DNA of 11,379 nucleotides from Prevotellaceae bacterium (GTDB taxonomy: Bacteria > Bacteroidota > Bacteroidia > Bacteroidales > UBA932): contig JAITVR010000196.1 in assembly GCA_031285695.1 (NCBI GenBank), forward strand, positions 1 to 11,379. The letters run 5' to 3'. The position numbers and the translations under genes were made by a program. Of the stretch, positions 5,911 through 11,379 are shown piece by piece. Each line of letters opens with the position of its first letter. Positions within the stretch are counted from its first letter, which is position 1. Under the pieces are notes generated by a model. It did not search any database and was not told where the DNA came from. It saw only the letters and a list, made by a program, of their open reading frames with translations.

Positions 5911-6030
5911 AAAGTGTGAAAAATAACAAAAACTCTTGTGGCTAGTGCTCTAAAAGAGTTGCTTATGCTCGGTGCGCGCTCCCATGCACATACTCAACTA
6001 AGCCAAGGGGTAAAAAATTAACACACTGCA
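5911..6030 (+). ncRNA. Candidate small RNA or structured leader with a 6S-like plan
   Basis: The predicted start of the consensus promoter coincides with the base of a nested fold. A closing stem AGTGTG/CACACT (5913-5918 with 6022-6027) encloses an A-rich internal loop (5919-5931 and 6012-6021). Then comes a long stem of 14 pairs with two single-base bulges, 5932-5946 pairing with 5997-6011 (for example GGCTAGT with ACTAAGCC). The apical part can form CTCT/AGAG (5948-5951 with 5955-5958) and TATG/CATA (5964-5967 with 5989-5992). Closing stem, open bubble and apical rod is the plan of 6S RNA, but this is shorter than most 6S RNAs, lacks a T-run terminator, and no primary-sequence motif was recognised. 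It may instead be the 5' leader of the XRE-type regulator gene. The pairings were found by eye, without energy calculation. Confidence 0.4.
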
Positions 6031-6085
6031 AATATACAGGATATATTCTAAAAAAGGAAATAAATTACAAGATTTTTCTACTTTT

Positions 6086-6472
6086 ATGCAGGGAGTTTTA
6101 GACAGAATAAAGCAATACGTTGATTACAAAGGCATTAGCGTAAGGCGTTTTGAGCAAAAAGTCGGCATGTCCAACGGTTCTTTTGCCAGTCAGCTGAAAA
6201 ATAAAAAAACTATAGGAGTTGACAGATTAGAGAATATCCTAAAGGAGTACCCCGAGCTGAACCCTTCTTGGGTTTTGACGGGCGAGGGAAAAATGCTGAA
6301 AAACTCACCCTTTTCCACCTCGGAACAGGGTGAAATGGCGACAATTTTGAAGGAAAAATACGACGAGCTGGTTGAAAAGTATGCCGCAGTGCAGGAGGAG
6401 CTGAACGGCGTGTACGCTAAGTATGCTGCGGTGTTGGAGCTCAGAGGGGACTACGTGTCCTTGAGCAGCTAA
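6086..6472 (+). CDS. Small XRE/Cro-CI-type helix-turn-helix regulator with C-terminal coiled coil
   Basis: The 128-residue product is a DNA-binding protein of the lambda-repressor-like class. Residues about 3-60 form the helical domain (DRIKQYVDYKGISVRRFEQK, then VGMSNGSFASQLKNKKTIGVDRL, where 17-45 would be the helix-turn-helix). The phrase YPELNPSWVLTGEGKML (55-71) is characteristic of a Bacteroidota subgroup of such repressors. Residues about 83-120 (heptad-like ILKEKYDELVEKYAAVQEEL) predict a coiled coil, probably for dimerisation. There is no S24 peptidase domain, so it is not a LexA/CI self-cleaving repressor. The ATG at 6086 follows an A/T-rich leader without a Shine-Dalgarno site. The nearest good promoter is 5874-5904, so the gene may carry a long structured leader. 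No phage or toxin gene is adjacent. Targets are unknown. Confidence 0.8.
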   Translation: MQGVLDRIKQYVDYKGISVRRFEQKVGMSNGSFASQLKNKKTIGVDRLENILKEYPELNPSWVLTGEGKMLKNSPFSTSEQGEMATILKEKYDELVEKYAAVQEELNGVYAKYAAVLELRGDYVSLSS

Positions 6473-6501
6473 AGTGGTTTTGTCCTTTTTACCTCAAAAA
6501 T

Positions 6502-7479
6502 TTACTTCGTTGCAAACTTATACGTTATCCCAACGTTGAGTGATTCCGTCCACTGCACGCGCGGGCCGCGCACTTCCACAATATCGCTGCCGGTAATTTC
6601 ATCAACGCCAACTTTTACGGAGTAGCGGTCGAGGTCGCGATATACCACGCGGTTGAAAAGTATTACCGCAAGCCACTTGTTGATGTTGAAGTTTACGCTT
6701 GTAGTCCAATCCACATCTACGTTTTGCGGCCTATGCTGATAGTCTGAAAAAAATTCCAGCGAGGTTTTTACGCCCACATATTTACTGATATTTTTATCGT
6801 AGGCAATTTGCGCGTAGGCGCCCAGCTGCGAGCGAAAGTGGCGCGGATTGCCTCCCAAATCCGTGTCCACATACTTGCAGTAGGCGGTGTCGCTCACCAC
6901 CGTCATGCGGTCTGAAAGCGGCGACAGCATTGCGCTTAGCCCAAAGTTGGACTGGTAGCGCGCGCCAAGCGAGGCAATGATGTAGGCGGGCGCAAAAAAG
7001 TTCGAAATGCGCATTCCGGCATCGTTGTAGCCCGCGTCAAACTGCGTTTTTAAGTCCAGCTGCGTAACCCAGTACAGCGGCACGGCGGGCGTAATGGCGT
7101 AGCCAAATGAGCTGTTGAAGTTAAGCCTGTCCTCCTTTTTGGTAAATGCAGGGGCATCGCCTTCCTTCGATTTTGCGTAGGCGGCATCGAGCGTATTTCT
7201 GAAAAAAATGCGCTTTTTTGTGTAGGTGGTCGAGCCTAAAAATGCGGCGCGAAAGCCGAGCGAGTTGCTGCCGTCCTTCCAACTTTCGGAGTACTGCGCC
7301 TGCGAAAATGTGAGCGATGGCAGGCCCTCGGCGTGAAATTTTGCTGTGTCGTTTCCGCTGGGATTTTCTATTTTTCCAAGATTTCGGCTGTCATCGGAGG
7401 CCAGCCAGCTTTGCGCCAAAGCCACGCTGTGAAAGGAAAGTAGCGCAGCAACCAAAAGTGCGATTTGAATTTTTTTCAC
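6502..7479 (-). CDS. DUF3078 family protein, predicted outer-membrane beta-barrel
   Basis: The 325-residue product starts MKKIQIALLVAALLSFHSVA and has a signal peptide with likely cleavage near Ala22-Gln23 (ALA-Q). The body alternates polar and aromatic residues in beta-strand fashion (for example FRAAFLGSTTYTKKRIFF, YWVTQLDLKTQFDAGY, WLAVILFNRVVYRDLDRYSV) and ends in a strand-like VGITYKF. The blocks LPSLTFSQAQYSESWKDGSNSLGF (53-76) and LSAMLSPLSDRMTVV (about 181-195) fit the Bacteroidota family DUF3078, whose function is unknown. The start is GTG at 7479, directly before the signal peptide. It converges with the XRE gene 29 bases away, with no hairpin between them. Upstream lies a heptamer array and a REP pair rather than a recognisable promoter. 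Family call is good; role in the envelope is not known. Confidence 0.82.
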   Translation of the reverse strand: MKKIQIALLVAALLSFHSVALAQSWLASDDSRNLGKIENPSGNDTAKFHAEGLPSLTFSQAQYSESWKDGSNSLGFRAAFLGSTTYTKKRIFFRNTLDAAYAKSKEGDAPAFTKKEDRLNFNSSFGYAITPAVPLYWVTQLDLKTQFDAGYNDAGMRISNFFAPAYIIASLGARYQSNFGLSAMLSPLSDRMTVVSDTAYCKYVDTDLGGNPRHFRSQLGAYAQIAYDKNISKYVGVKTSLEFFSDYQHRPQNVDVDWTTSVNFNINKWLAVILFNRVVYRDLDRYSVKVGVDEITGSDIVEVRGPRVQWTESLNVGITYKFATK

Positions 7480-7490
7480 GGCAAAAAAAT

Positions 7491-7531
7491 TTAAAGAGAT
7501 AAAAAAGATGAAATGATAAAGGGATAAAATT
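7491..7531. repeat. Degenerate 7-9-base array upstream of the DUF3078 gene
   Basis: On the minus strand the units read CTTTATC, ATTTCATC, TTTTTTATC, TCTTTAAA, preceded by a similar TTTATCC. It resembles the array at 3701-3748. The 256 bases between the DUF3078 gene and manA hold this array and the inverted repeat at 7602-7680, and no gene. Confidence 0.45.
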
Positions 7532-7601
7532 TATCGTTTTATCGTCCGAAGGACATTTGCCTACAGAGTTCGCTACTTTAATAAACACCTATGTTTGCCA
7601 T

Positions 7602-7680
7602 TTGTCATGCTGAGCTTGTCGAAGCATCTCAAGTTGGCACGGTGGTAGCACGAGATGCTTCGACAAGCTCAGCATGACAA
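7602..7680. repeat. REP-like inverted repeat, family A, copy 3 (perfect 29-bp arms)
   Basis: The left arm (7602-7630) and right arm (7652-7680) are perfectly complementary over 29 bases with a 21-base spacer. Each arm also contains the short ATGCT/AGCAT inner stem. The arm sequence equals those at 1117-1144 and 3784-3811. Similarity with copy 1 may extend outward to a shared TTTGCC (7594-7599; 1108-1113) and CATAATT (7698-7704; 1224-1230), suggesting a unit of about 110-120 bases. It lies downstream of manA and upstream of the DUF3078 gene. Confidence 0.92.
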
Positions 7681-7735
7681 CAAGGACACCTAAAGTACAT
7701 AATTCTGTTTATCTTGTTTTAATAATATTGAAGCA

Positions 7736-8692
7736 TTATTTAATGTAAACCTCAAGTAGCGTTACGCTGCCCTGCGGCGCAACTTGCACATCGCTAAGCG
7801 CGGCGGGAATGAGCAGCGTTTCGCCTGCTGCAATTTTTTCCGCTTGTCCGCCTGCCGTAATTTTTGCTTCGCCGCTTGTGCAAACGTAAATAATGAACGA
7901 ATCATGCTCCGAAAGATTGCGCTCAGCAGCTTGCGAAAGATTTAGCAAATTTGTGGTAAAATATTTATTTTCAATCAAATGCGACTTATCTTTCACCTCT
8001 ACTTTATGGTTTTTTGCGGCGCGATAATCAATAACGTCCATGGCCAAATCGGTGTGCAGCGGGCGATTTTTTTCGTTGCGCCCCCAGTCGTACACGCGGT
8101 AGGTAATGTCCGATGTTTGCTGAATTTCGGCAAGCGTAATATTTTTTCCTATGGCGTGCAGCGTGCCGGCAGGAACGTAAAAAGTGTCGCCGGCCTTCAC
8201 GTTTTCGAGGTTCAAGATTTCGTGCAGCGTATTTTTTTCAACATGCTCCAGCAGCTCGCCAAGGTTGCTGTCCTTGCCAAAGCCAAGCGCAATTTTTGCG
8301 TCAGCATCGGCGGCAACGATGTACCACATTTCGTTTTTGCCAAAAGCGTGGTGGCGCTCGGCAGCAGTGGCGTCATCGGGGTGCACTTGTAGGGACAATG
8401 TTTCGGTGGTGTCCAAAAATTTGATGAGCAGCGGAAATTCGTTACCAAACTGCTCGTACACTTTTTCGCCCACCAGTTCGCCCATATACACCTCTATCAG
8501 CTCCTCAATGTTGTTGCCCTTGAGGTAGCCGTTACTCACCACCGACAGGTTGCCGCGCACGGCCGACAGCTCCCAACTTTCGCCCACTTTTTTATCGCCC
8601 GAAATGTTTTTGTGCAGCAAACTTTTCAGACGGTTTCCTCCCCACACGGTTTCCTTAAAAATGGGCTTAAATTTTAGCGGATATAGCTTCAT
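7736..8692 (-). CDS. manA: Mannose-6-phosphate isomerase, class I
   Basis: The 318-residue enzyme interconverts fructose-6-phosphate and mannose-6-phosphate, feeding GDP-sugar synthesis for polysaccharides and glycans or allowing mannose use. It is the short class I form, as in Bacillus ManA, with a cupin fold. The start MKLYPLKFKPIFKETVWGG is typical of the family. Zinc ligands are visible: Gln102 and His104 in LSLQVHPDD, Glu121 in GKNEMWY, and His179 in PAGTLHAIG. The active-site region TSDITYRVYDWGR (193-205) includes Arg199. The frame stays open 26 codons upstream to 8770, but that extension crosses the -7 box at 8712-8719 and has no family match, so the ATG at 8692 is preferred. It is divergent from the exonuclease gene with 96 bases between. 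No sugar-nucleotide gene is adjacent. Confidence 0.95.
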   Translation of the reverse strand: MKLYPLKFKPIFKETVWGGNRLKSLLHKNISGDKKVGESWELSAVRGNLSVVSNGYLKGNNIEELIEVYMGELVGEKVYEQFGNEFPLLIKFLDTTETLSLQVHPDDATAAERHHAFGKNEMWYIVAADADAKIALGFGKDSNLGELLEHVEKNTLHEILNLENVKAGDTFYVPAGTLHAIGKNITLAEIQQTSDITYRVYDWGRNEKNRPLHTDLAMDVIDYRAAKNHKVEVKDKSHLIENKYFTTNLLNLSQAAERNLSEHDSFIIYVCTSGEAKITAGGQAEKIAAGETLLIPAALSDVQVAPQGSVTLLEVYIK

Positions 8693-8711
8693 AAACTTCT
8701 TTTTTGATGAA

Positions 8712-8719
8712 CAAAGGTA
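8712..8719 (-). promoter_or_regulatory. -7 box of manA
   Basis: Reads TACCTTTG on the minus strand, a full match to TAnnTTTG, with start predicted near 8706 and a leader of about 15 bases. No TTG is seen at -33. A plus-strand TAACTTCG (8732-8739), identical to the proposed pckA -7 box, could serve the divergent exonuclease gene but also lacks a -33. Confidence 0.5.
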
Positions 8720-8752
8720 CGAAAATTTGAGTAACTTCGCTGCGTTGAATGG

Positions 8753-8781
8753 TAAATTGTAGATTGTCAAATTGTAAATTC
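8753..8781. repeat. Degenerate 7-8-base array upstream of the exonuclease gene
   Basis: Units TAAATTGT, AGATTGT, CAAATTGT, AAATTC follow each other and end 7 bases before the exonuclease ATG. Period and composition resemble the other arrays in this window. Confidence 0.5.
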
Positions 8782-8788
8782 AAAAGCT

Positions 8789-9505
8789 ATGCTCGATGCC
8801 ATTTTGCCCGAAAATATTTTGTTTCTCGACATTGAAACAGTGCCCGCTGCGCCTACGTTTGCTGACATGCCGGAGGACTTGCGAGAGCTGTGGGAGCACA
8901 AATCTTCTTTTTTGCGAAAGCCCGAACAAACTGCCGAGGAGGTTTACGAGCGCGCGGGAATTTACGCCGAGTTTGGAAAAATAATTTGCATTTCGGCAGG
9001 CTACATTATTAAGAAAAATGGCGCACGAATTTTTCGCGTAAAAACTTTTGCCAGCGACGATGAATCGCAGCTGCTGGCTGATTTTGCGGAGGCAACAACG
9101 CAATTTTACAAGGCAAAAAGAAGCGCCTTTTTGTGCGCGCACAACGGCAAGGAATTTGACTTTCCGTACATCGCGCGGCGCATGCTCATCAACGGTGTGA
9201 AGCTGCCGCGCGCGCTCAACGTGCAGGGGCAAAAACCGTGGGAAACTACTTTTTTGGACACGATGGAGCTGTGGAAATTTGGCGACTACAAGCACTTTAC
9301 TTCGCTGAATTTGATGGCGCTGATTTTTGGAATTCCAACGCCAAAAGACGACATCGATGGCAGCCAAGTTGCAGACGTTTACTACCGCGAAAAAAACTTG
9401 CAGCGCATTGCCGATTACTGCGAAAAAGATGTGCTTACCGTGGCGCGCATTTTCCTCAAGCTGCGCAGCGATGACAACGAAATTGCGGAGGTGGAAAGAG
9501 TTTAG
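8789..9505 (+). CDS. DEDDy-type 3'-5' exonuclease (DNA polymerase B exonuclease-like, PF10108 type)
   Basis: The 238-residue protein belongs to the DnaQ-like superfamily, in the branch annotated as predicted 3'-5' exonuclease related to PolB proofreading domains. The three Exo motifs are intact: ExoI ILFLDIETVP (Asp14, Glu16), ExoII LCAHNGKEFDFPYIARR (Asp124), and ExoIII IADYCEKDVLTVA (Tyr210, Asp214 in the Y-x3-D arrangement defining DEDDy). SLNLMALIFGIPTPKDDIDGSQV (172-194) is also typical. It would remove nucleotides from 3' ends of DNA or RNA with two metal ions; the real substrate is unknown. No polymerase domain is fused. The ATG at 8789 precedes ExoI at normal distance. The lipoprotein gene follows after 6 bases, so the two are probably cotranscribed, although no functional link is obvious. 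Older databases label this family a polysaccharide-biosynthesis protein, which the motifs do not support. Confidence 0.9.
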   Translation: MLDAILPENILFLDIETVPAAPTFADMPEDLRELWEHKSSFLRKPEQTAEEVYERAGIYAEFGKIICISAGYIIKKNGARIFRVKTFASDDESQLLADFAEATTQFYKAKRSAFLCAHNGKEFDFPYIARRMLINGVKLPRALNVQGQKPWETTFLDTMELWKFGDYKHFTSLNLMALIFGIPTPKDDIDGSQVADVYYREKNLQRIADYCEKDVLTVARIFLKLRSDDNEIAEVERV

Positions 9506-9511
9506 CCATAT

Positions 9512-11113
9512 ATGAAAAATATTTTTTTTGCCATATTTTTGCTGCTTTTTATTACATCGTGCACCCAGCGCGAACTCCCGCAAGGCATGGTTTTTCGCTA
9601 CAACGAAAGTAAGGATATTACCTCGTTAGACCCCGCGTTTGCCAGCTCGCAAAGTAGCATTAATGCCTGCACGCAGCTCTTTTGCGGACTTCTTCAGTTA
9701 GATGAAAAATTAAATGTAAATACCTGTATATCAAATAGTTACAACATTTCTCAAGACAAGCTTTTTTACACTTTTTCGCTGCGCAGCGATGTGTTTTTTC
9801 ACAACCATTTTGTTTTTCCCAACGGCGAAGGTCGGCGCGTGGTGGCAAGCGATTTTGTTTACTCCTTTTATCGCCTGCGCAGCCCGCAGCTGGCCTCGCC
9901 TGCGGTGTGGGTTATGTCGCCCATGGACACTTGCTTTGCGCCCAACGACAGCACGCTCGTTATTCGCCTAAAATACCGCACGCCCGTTTTTTTGAGCACG
10001 CTTACCATGCCGTACTGCAGCGTGGTGGCGCGCGAGGCGGTGGAGTTTTTTGGAAAAGATTTTGGAAAAAATCCTGTTGGCGCAGGGCCGTTTTACCTCA
10101 AGCAGTGGCGGCAGGGCGAAAAGTTAGTTTTGCGCCGCCATAAAAAATATTTTGAGCGCGATGAAAACGGTGCACCACTGCCGTATTTAGAAAGCGTTGT
10201 AACCACATTTATTCCCGACAAGCAGAGCGAATTTTTGGAGTTTGCCAAAGGAAAAGTTGACTACCTTTCGGGGGTGCACCCTGCCTCGCGCGACGAATTG
10301 CTTACGCGCAGCGGTGCGCTCAACCCCAAGTACAGTGGGCGTGTGCAGCTGCTGCAAGCGCCTTACCTCAACACGGAGTACATTGGTTTTTTGCTTGGCG
10401 AAAGTGATTTTTCCAGCTCCGCTTTGCAAAATGAAAAGCTGCGCAAGGCAATTGCCCACGGCGTTGACAAGAAAAAAATGATACGGTTTTTGCGCAGCAA
10501 CCTTGCCACGCCGGCCGAGCAGGGATTTGTTCCGCAGGGCATGCCATCGTTTAGCGAGCAGCTAAATGGCTTTTCGTACAATCCCCAAAAAGCGGCGCAG
10601 CTACTGGCTGAAGCGGGATTTGCTAAGGGAAAAAATCTTCCCGAAATCACGCTTTCCACCACCGATGATTACTTGGATATTTGCGAATTTATGCAGCACG
10701 AGCTGGCGAATTTGGGCATAAAAATTAGCATCAACGTGCTGTCGGGAGCGGCGTACAGGCAGCAGCTGAGCGAAGGGAAACTCGCCATGTTTCGCGCCTC
10801 GTGGATTGCGGATTATCCCGATGCGGAAAGCTACTTATCGCTTTTGCAGAGCAAAAATTTTTCGCCAAACGGACCAAACTACACGCACTTTAGCAGCAAA
10901 ATTTACGACCAAATTTACGAGCGAGCCATGAACGAAGCGGACGAGCAAAAAAGATTTTCCTACTATCGTGAGTTAGATAGCTTGTGCCTTGCAAACGCGC
11001 CGATTATTCCGCTGTTTTACGATAAGGTAACGCGCTTTGTGCGCGCGGGAATCACAGGCATGGAGCCGAATGCGATGAATACGCTGACGCTGAAAAAGGT
11101 GAAAAGTTTGTAA
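9512..11113 (+). CDS. Peptide/nickel-type ABC transporter substrate-binding lipoprotein (SBP_bac_5)
   Basis: The 533-residue product is an OppA/DppA-like extracytoplasmic binding protein. A short hydrophobic start (MKNIFFAIFLLLFITSC) ends in the lipobox ITSC, with Cys17 as the lipidation site. Family blocks appear in order: DITSLDPAFASS (35-46), the GLLQLDEKLNV region (59-69), VGAGPFYLKQW (189-199), LRKAIAHGVDKKKMI (310-324), YNPQKAAQLLAEAGF (356-370), and WIADYPDAESYLSLL (431-445). Length is usual. Residues after Cys17 (TQREL) are not the acidic run of a surface-export signal, so a periplasm-facing lipoprotein is the simple reading. No permease or ATPase gene is visible: upstream is the exonuclease, and downstream a convergent gene. 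The ligand, probably an oligopeptide, is inferred. There is no terminator hairpin with T-run after the stop, only the repeat at 11121-11203. Confidence 0.92.
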   Translation: MKNIFFAIFLLLFITSCTQRELPQGMVFRYNESKDITSLDPAFASSQSSINACTQLFCGLLQLDEKLNVNTCISNSYNISQDKLFYTFSLRSDVFFHNHFVFPNGEGRRVVASDFVYSFYRLRSPQLASPAVWVMSPMDTCFAPNDSTLVIRLKYRTPVFLSTLTMPYCSVVAREAVEFFGKDFGKNPVGAGPFYLKQWRQGEKLVLRRHKKYFERDENGAPLPYLESVVTTFIPDKQSEFLEFAKGKVDYLSGVHPASRDELLTRSGALNPKYSGRVQLLQAPYLNTEYIGFLLGESDFSSSALQNEKLRKAIAHGVDKKKMIRFLRSNLATPAEQGFVPQGMPSFSEQLNGFSYNPQKAAQLLAEAGFAKGKNLPEITLSTTDDYLDICEFMQHELANLGIKISINVLSGAAYRQQLSEGKLAMFRASWIADYPDAESYLSLLQSKNFSPNGPNYTHFSSKIYDQIYERAMNEADEQKRFSYYRELDSLCLANAPIIPLFYDKVTRFVRAGITGMEPNAMNTLTLKKVKSL

Positions 11114-11120
11114 GTGCTAC

Positions 11121-11203
11121 GTCATTGCGAGGAGCGAAAAATGAGCAACAAAGCAATCTCAAATCAATGGTGTGTGATTGGCCTCGCTTTGCTCGCAATG
11201 ATG
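11121..11203. repeat. REP-like inverted repeat, family B (degenerate)
   Basis: The outer arms TCATTGCGAG (11122-11131) and CTCGCAATGA (11192-11201) are perfectly complementary. Inside them, GGAGCGAA and AAAGCAATCTC on the left, and GATTG and CCTCGCTTTG on the right, are decayed parts of the widespread CATTGCGAGGAGCGAAGCGA-type intergenic repeat. It fills the gap between the convergent lipoprotein and pseudouridine synthase genes. Confidence 0.8.
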
Positions 11204-11211
11204 TAGTAGGA

Positions 11212-11379
11212 TTAAAACGTTTCCCAAATATCACCCTTGGGATACGGCGCAATGACCTCGATTTTTTCTTTGCTCACGGGGTGAATAAACTCCGCCTTGC
11301 GCGCGTGCAGCGAAATTCCGCCGTTGGGATTTGAGCGCGCAAATCCGTACTTCAAATCGCCTTTGATGGAGCAAGCTAT
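11212..11379 (-). CDS. RluA-family RNA pseudouridine synthase (C-terminal 55 residues only)
   Basis: Only the 3' end of the gene is in the window; it enters from the right edge and stops at TAA (11214-11212). The visible protein includes CSIKGDLKYGFARSNPNGG, ISLHARKAEFIHPVSKEK and a final APYPKGDIWETF. This matches the end of RluA/RluC/RluD-type synthases, where a KGDxKYG segment is followed by the LHA+ and F+HP block. These enzymes isomerise specific uridines in rRNA or tRNA. The catalytic Asp motif lies outside the window, so activity and target base cannot be judged. It converges on the lipoprotein gene with repeat B between them. Confidence 0.85.
   Translation of the reverse strand: MACSIKGDLKYGFARSNPNGGISLHARKAEFIHPVSKEKIEVIAPYPKGDIWETF

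Noticed and set aside
5773..6030. tRNA or tmRNA in the gene-free region after pckA
   Set aside because: No T-loop GTTCRANNC-like segment, no cloverleaf with a 7-bp acceptor stem, and no CCA-adjacent discriminator could be found.
6086..6472. XRE gene as part of a prophage or toxin-antitoxin module
   Set aside because: No integrase, phage structural gene or small partner gene lies nearby; both neighbours look like core chromosomal genes.
6473..6501. Bidirectional terminator between the convergent XRE and DUF3078 genes
   Set aside because: Short T-runs are present but no stem of useful length could be found.
8693..8770. A 26-codon upstream extension of ManA
   Set aside because: It overlaps the -7 box at 8712-8719 and lacks family similarity; MKLYPLKFKPIF is the usual N-terminus.
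1248..11379. A defence, biosynthetic or mobile gene system
   Set aside because: All protein-coding genes fall into ordinary housekeeping, envelope or transport families, and no clustering suggests a dedicated system.

Overview
The window looks like a chromosomal segment of a Bacteroidota bacterium, most likely order Bacteroidales. The reasons are promoters of the Bacteroidota type (TTG/TTTG about 19-20 bases before TAnnTTTG), almost no Shine-Dalgarno sites (only pckA has a clear one), a DUF3078 outer-membrane protein, a leaderless SH3-NlpC/P60 hydrolase, and an RnfC subunit of an Na+/H+-pumping ferredoxin:NAD+ oxidoreductase. The species cannot be named from the sequence alone.

Layout. Positions 1-2027, minus strand: 5' part of rnfC (runs off the left edge), an intergenic inverted repeat, then an NlpC/P60 peptidase gene. 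Positions 2028-2232: divergent control region with a 16-bp palindrome and a promoter. Positions 2233-3598, plus: ruvX and an M23/LysM murein hydrolase. Positions 3599-3963: gene-free, with a terminator, degenerate heptamer arrays and one arm of the repeat family. Positions 3964-5550, plus: pckA, ATP-dependent PEP carboxykinase, whose codon use looks like that of a highly expressed gene. Positions 5551-6085: a long gene-free stretch with a terminator, a perfect 18-bp hairpin and signals for two divergent structured RNAs. Positions 6086-6472, plus: small XRE-type regulator. Positions 6502-7479, minus: DUF3078 beta-barrel protein. Positions 7480-7735: gene-free, with a heptamer array and a 29-bp perfect inverted repeat. 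Positions 7736-8692, minus: manA. Positions 8789-11113, plus: DEDDy 3'-5' exonuclease and a peptide-binding lipoprotein, 6 bases apart. Positions 11114-11211: a second repeat family. Positions 11212-11379, minus: 3' end of an RluA-type pseudouridine synthase gene.

The genes are mostly core housekeeping: energy conservation (rnfC), gluconeogenesis/fermentation (pckA), sugar-phosphate supply (manA), wall turnover (NlpC/P60 and M23 enzymes), nucleic-acid maintenance (ruvX, exonuclease, rluA) and envelope/transport (DUF3078, lipoprotein). No defence system, insertion-sequence transposase, prophage block or CRISPR array is visible.

The unusual content lies between the genes: REP-like palindromes whose variants show compensatory base changes, several degenerate 7-8-base tandem arrays, and the 5640-6030 region, which may encode one or two undescribed small RNAs. 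The plus-strand candidate has a closing stem, an A-rich bubble and a long apical stem, an overall plan like 6S RNA.
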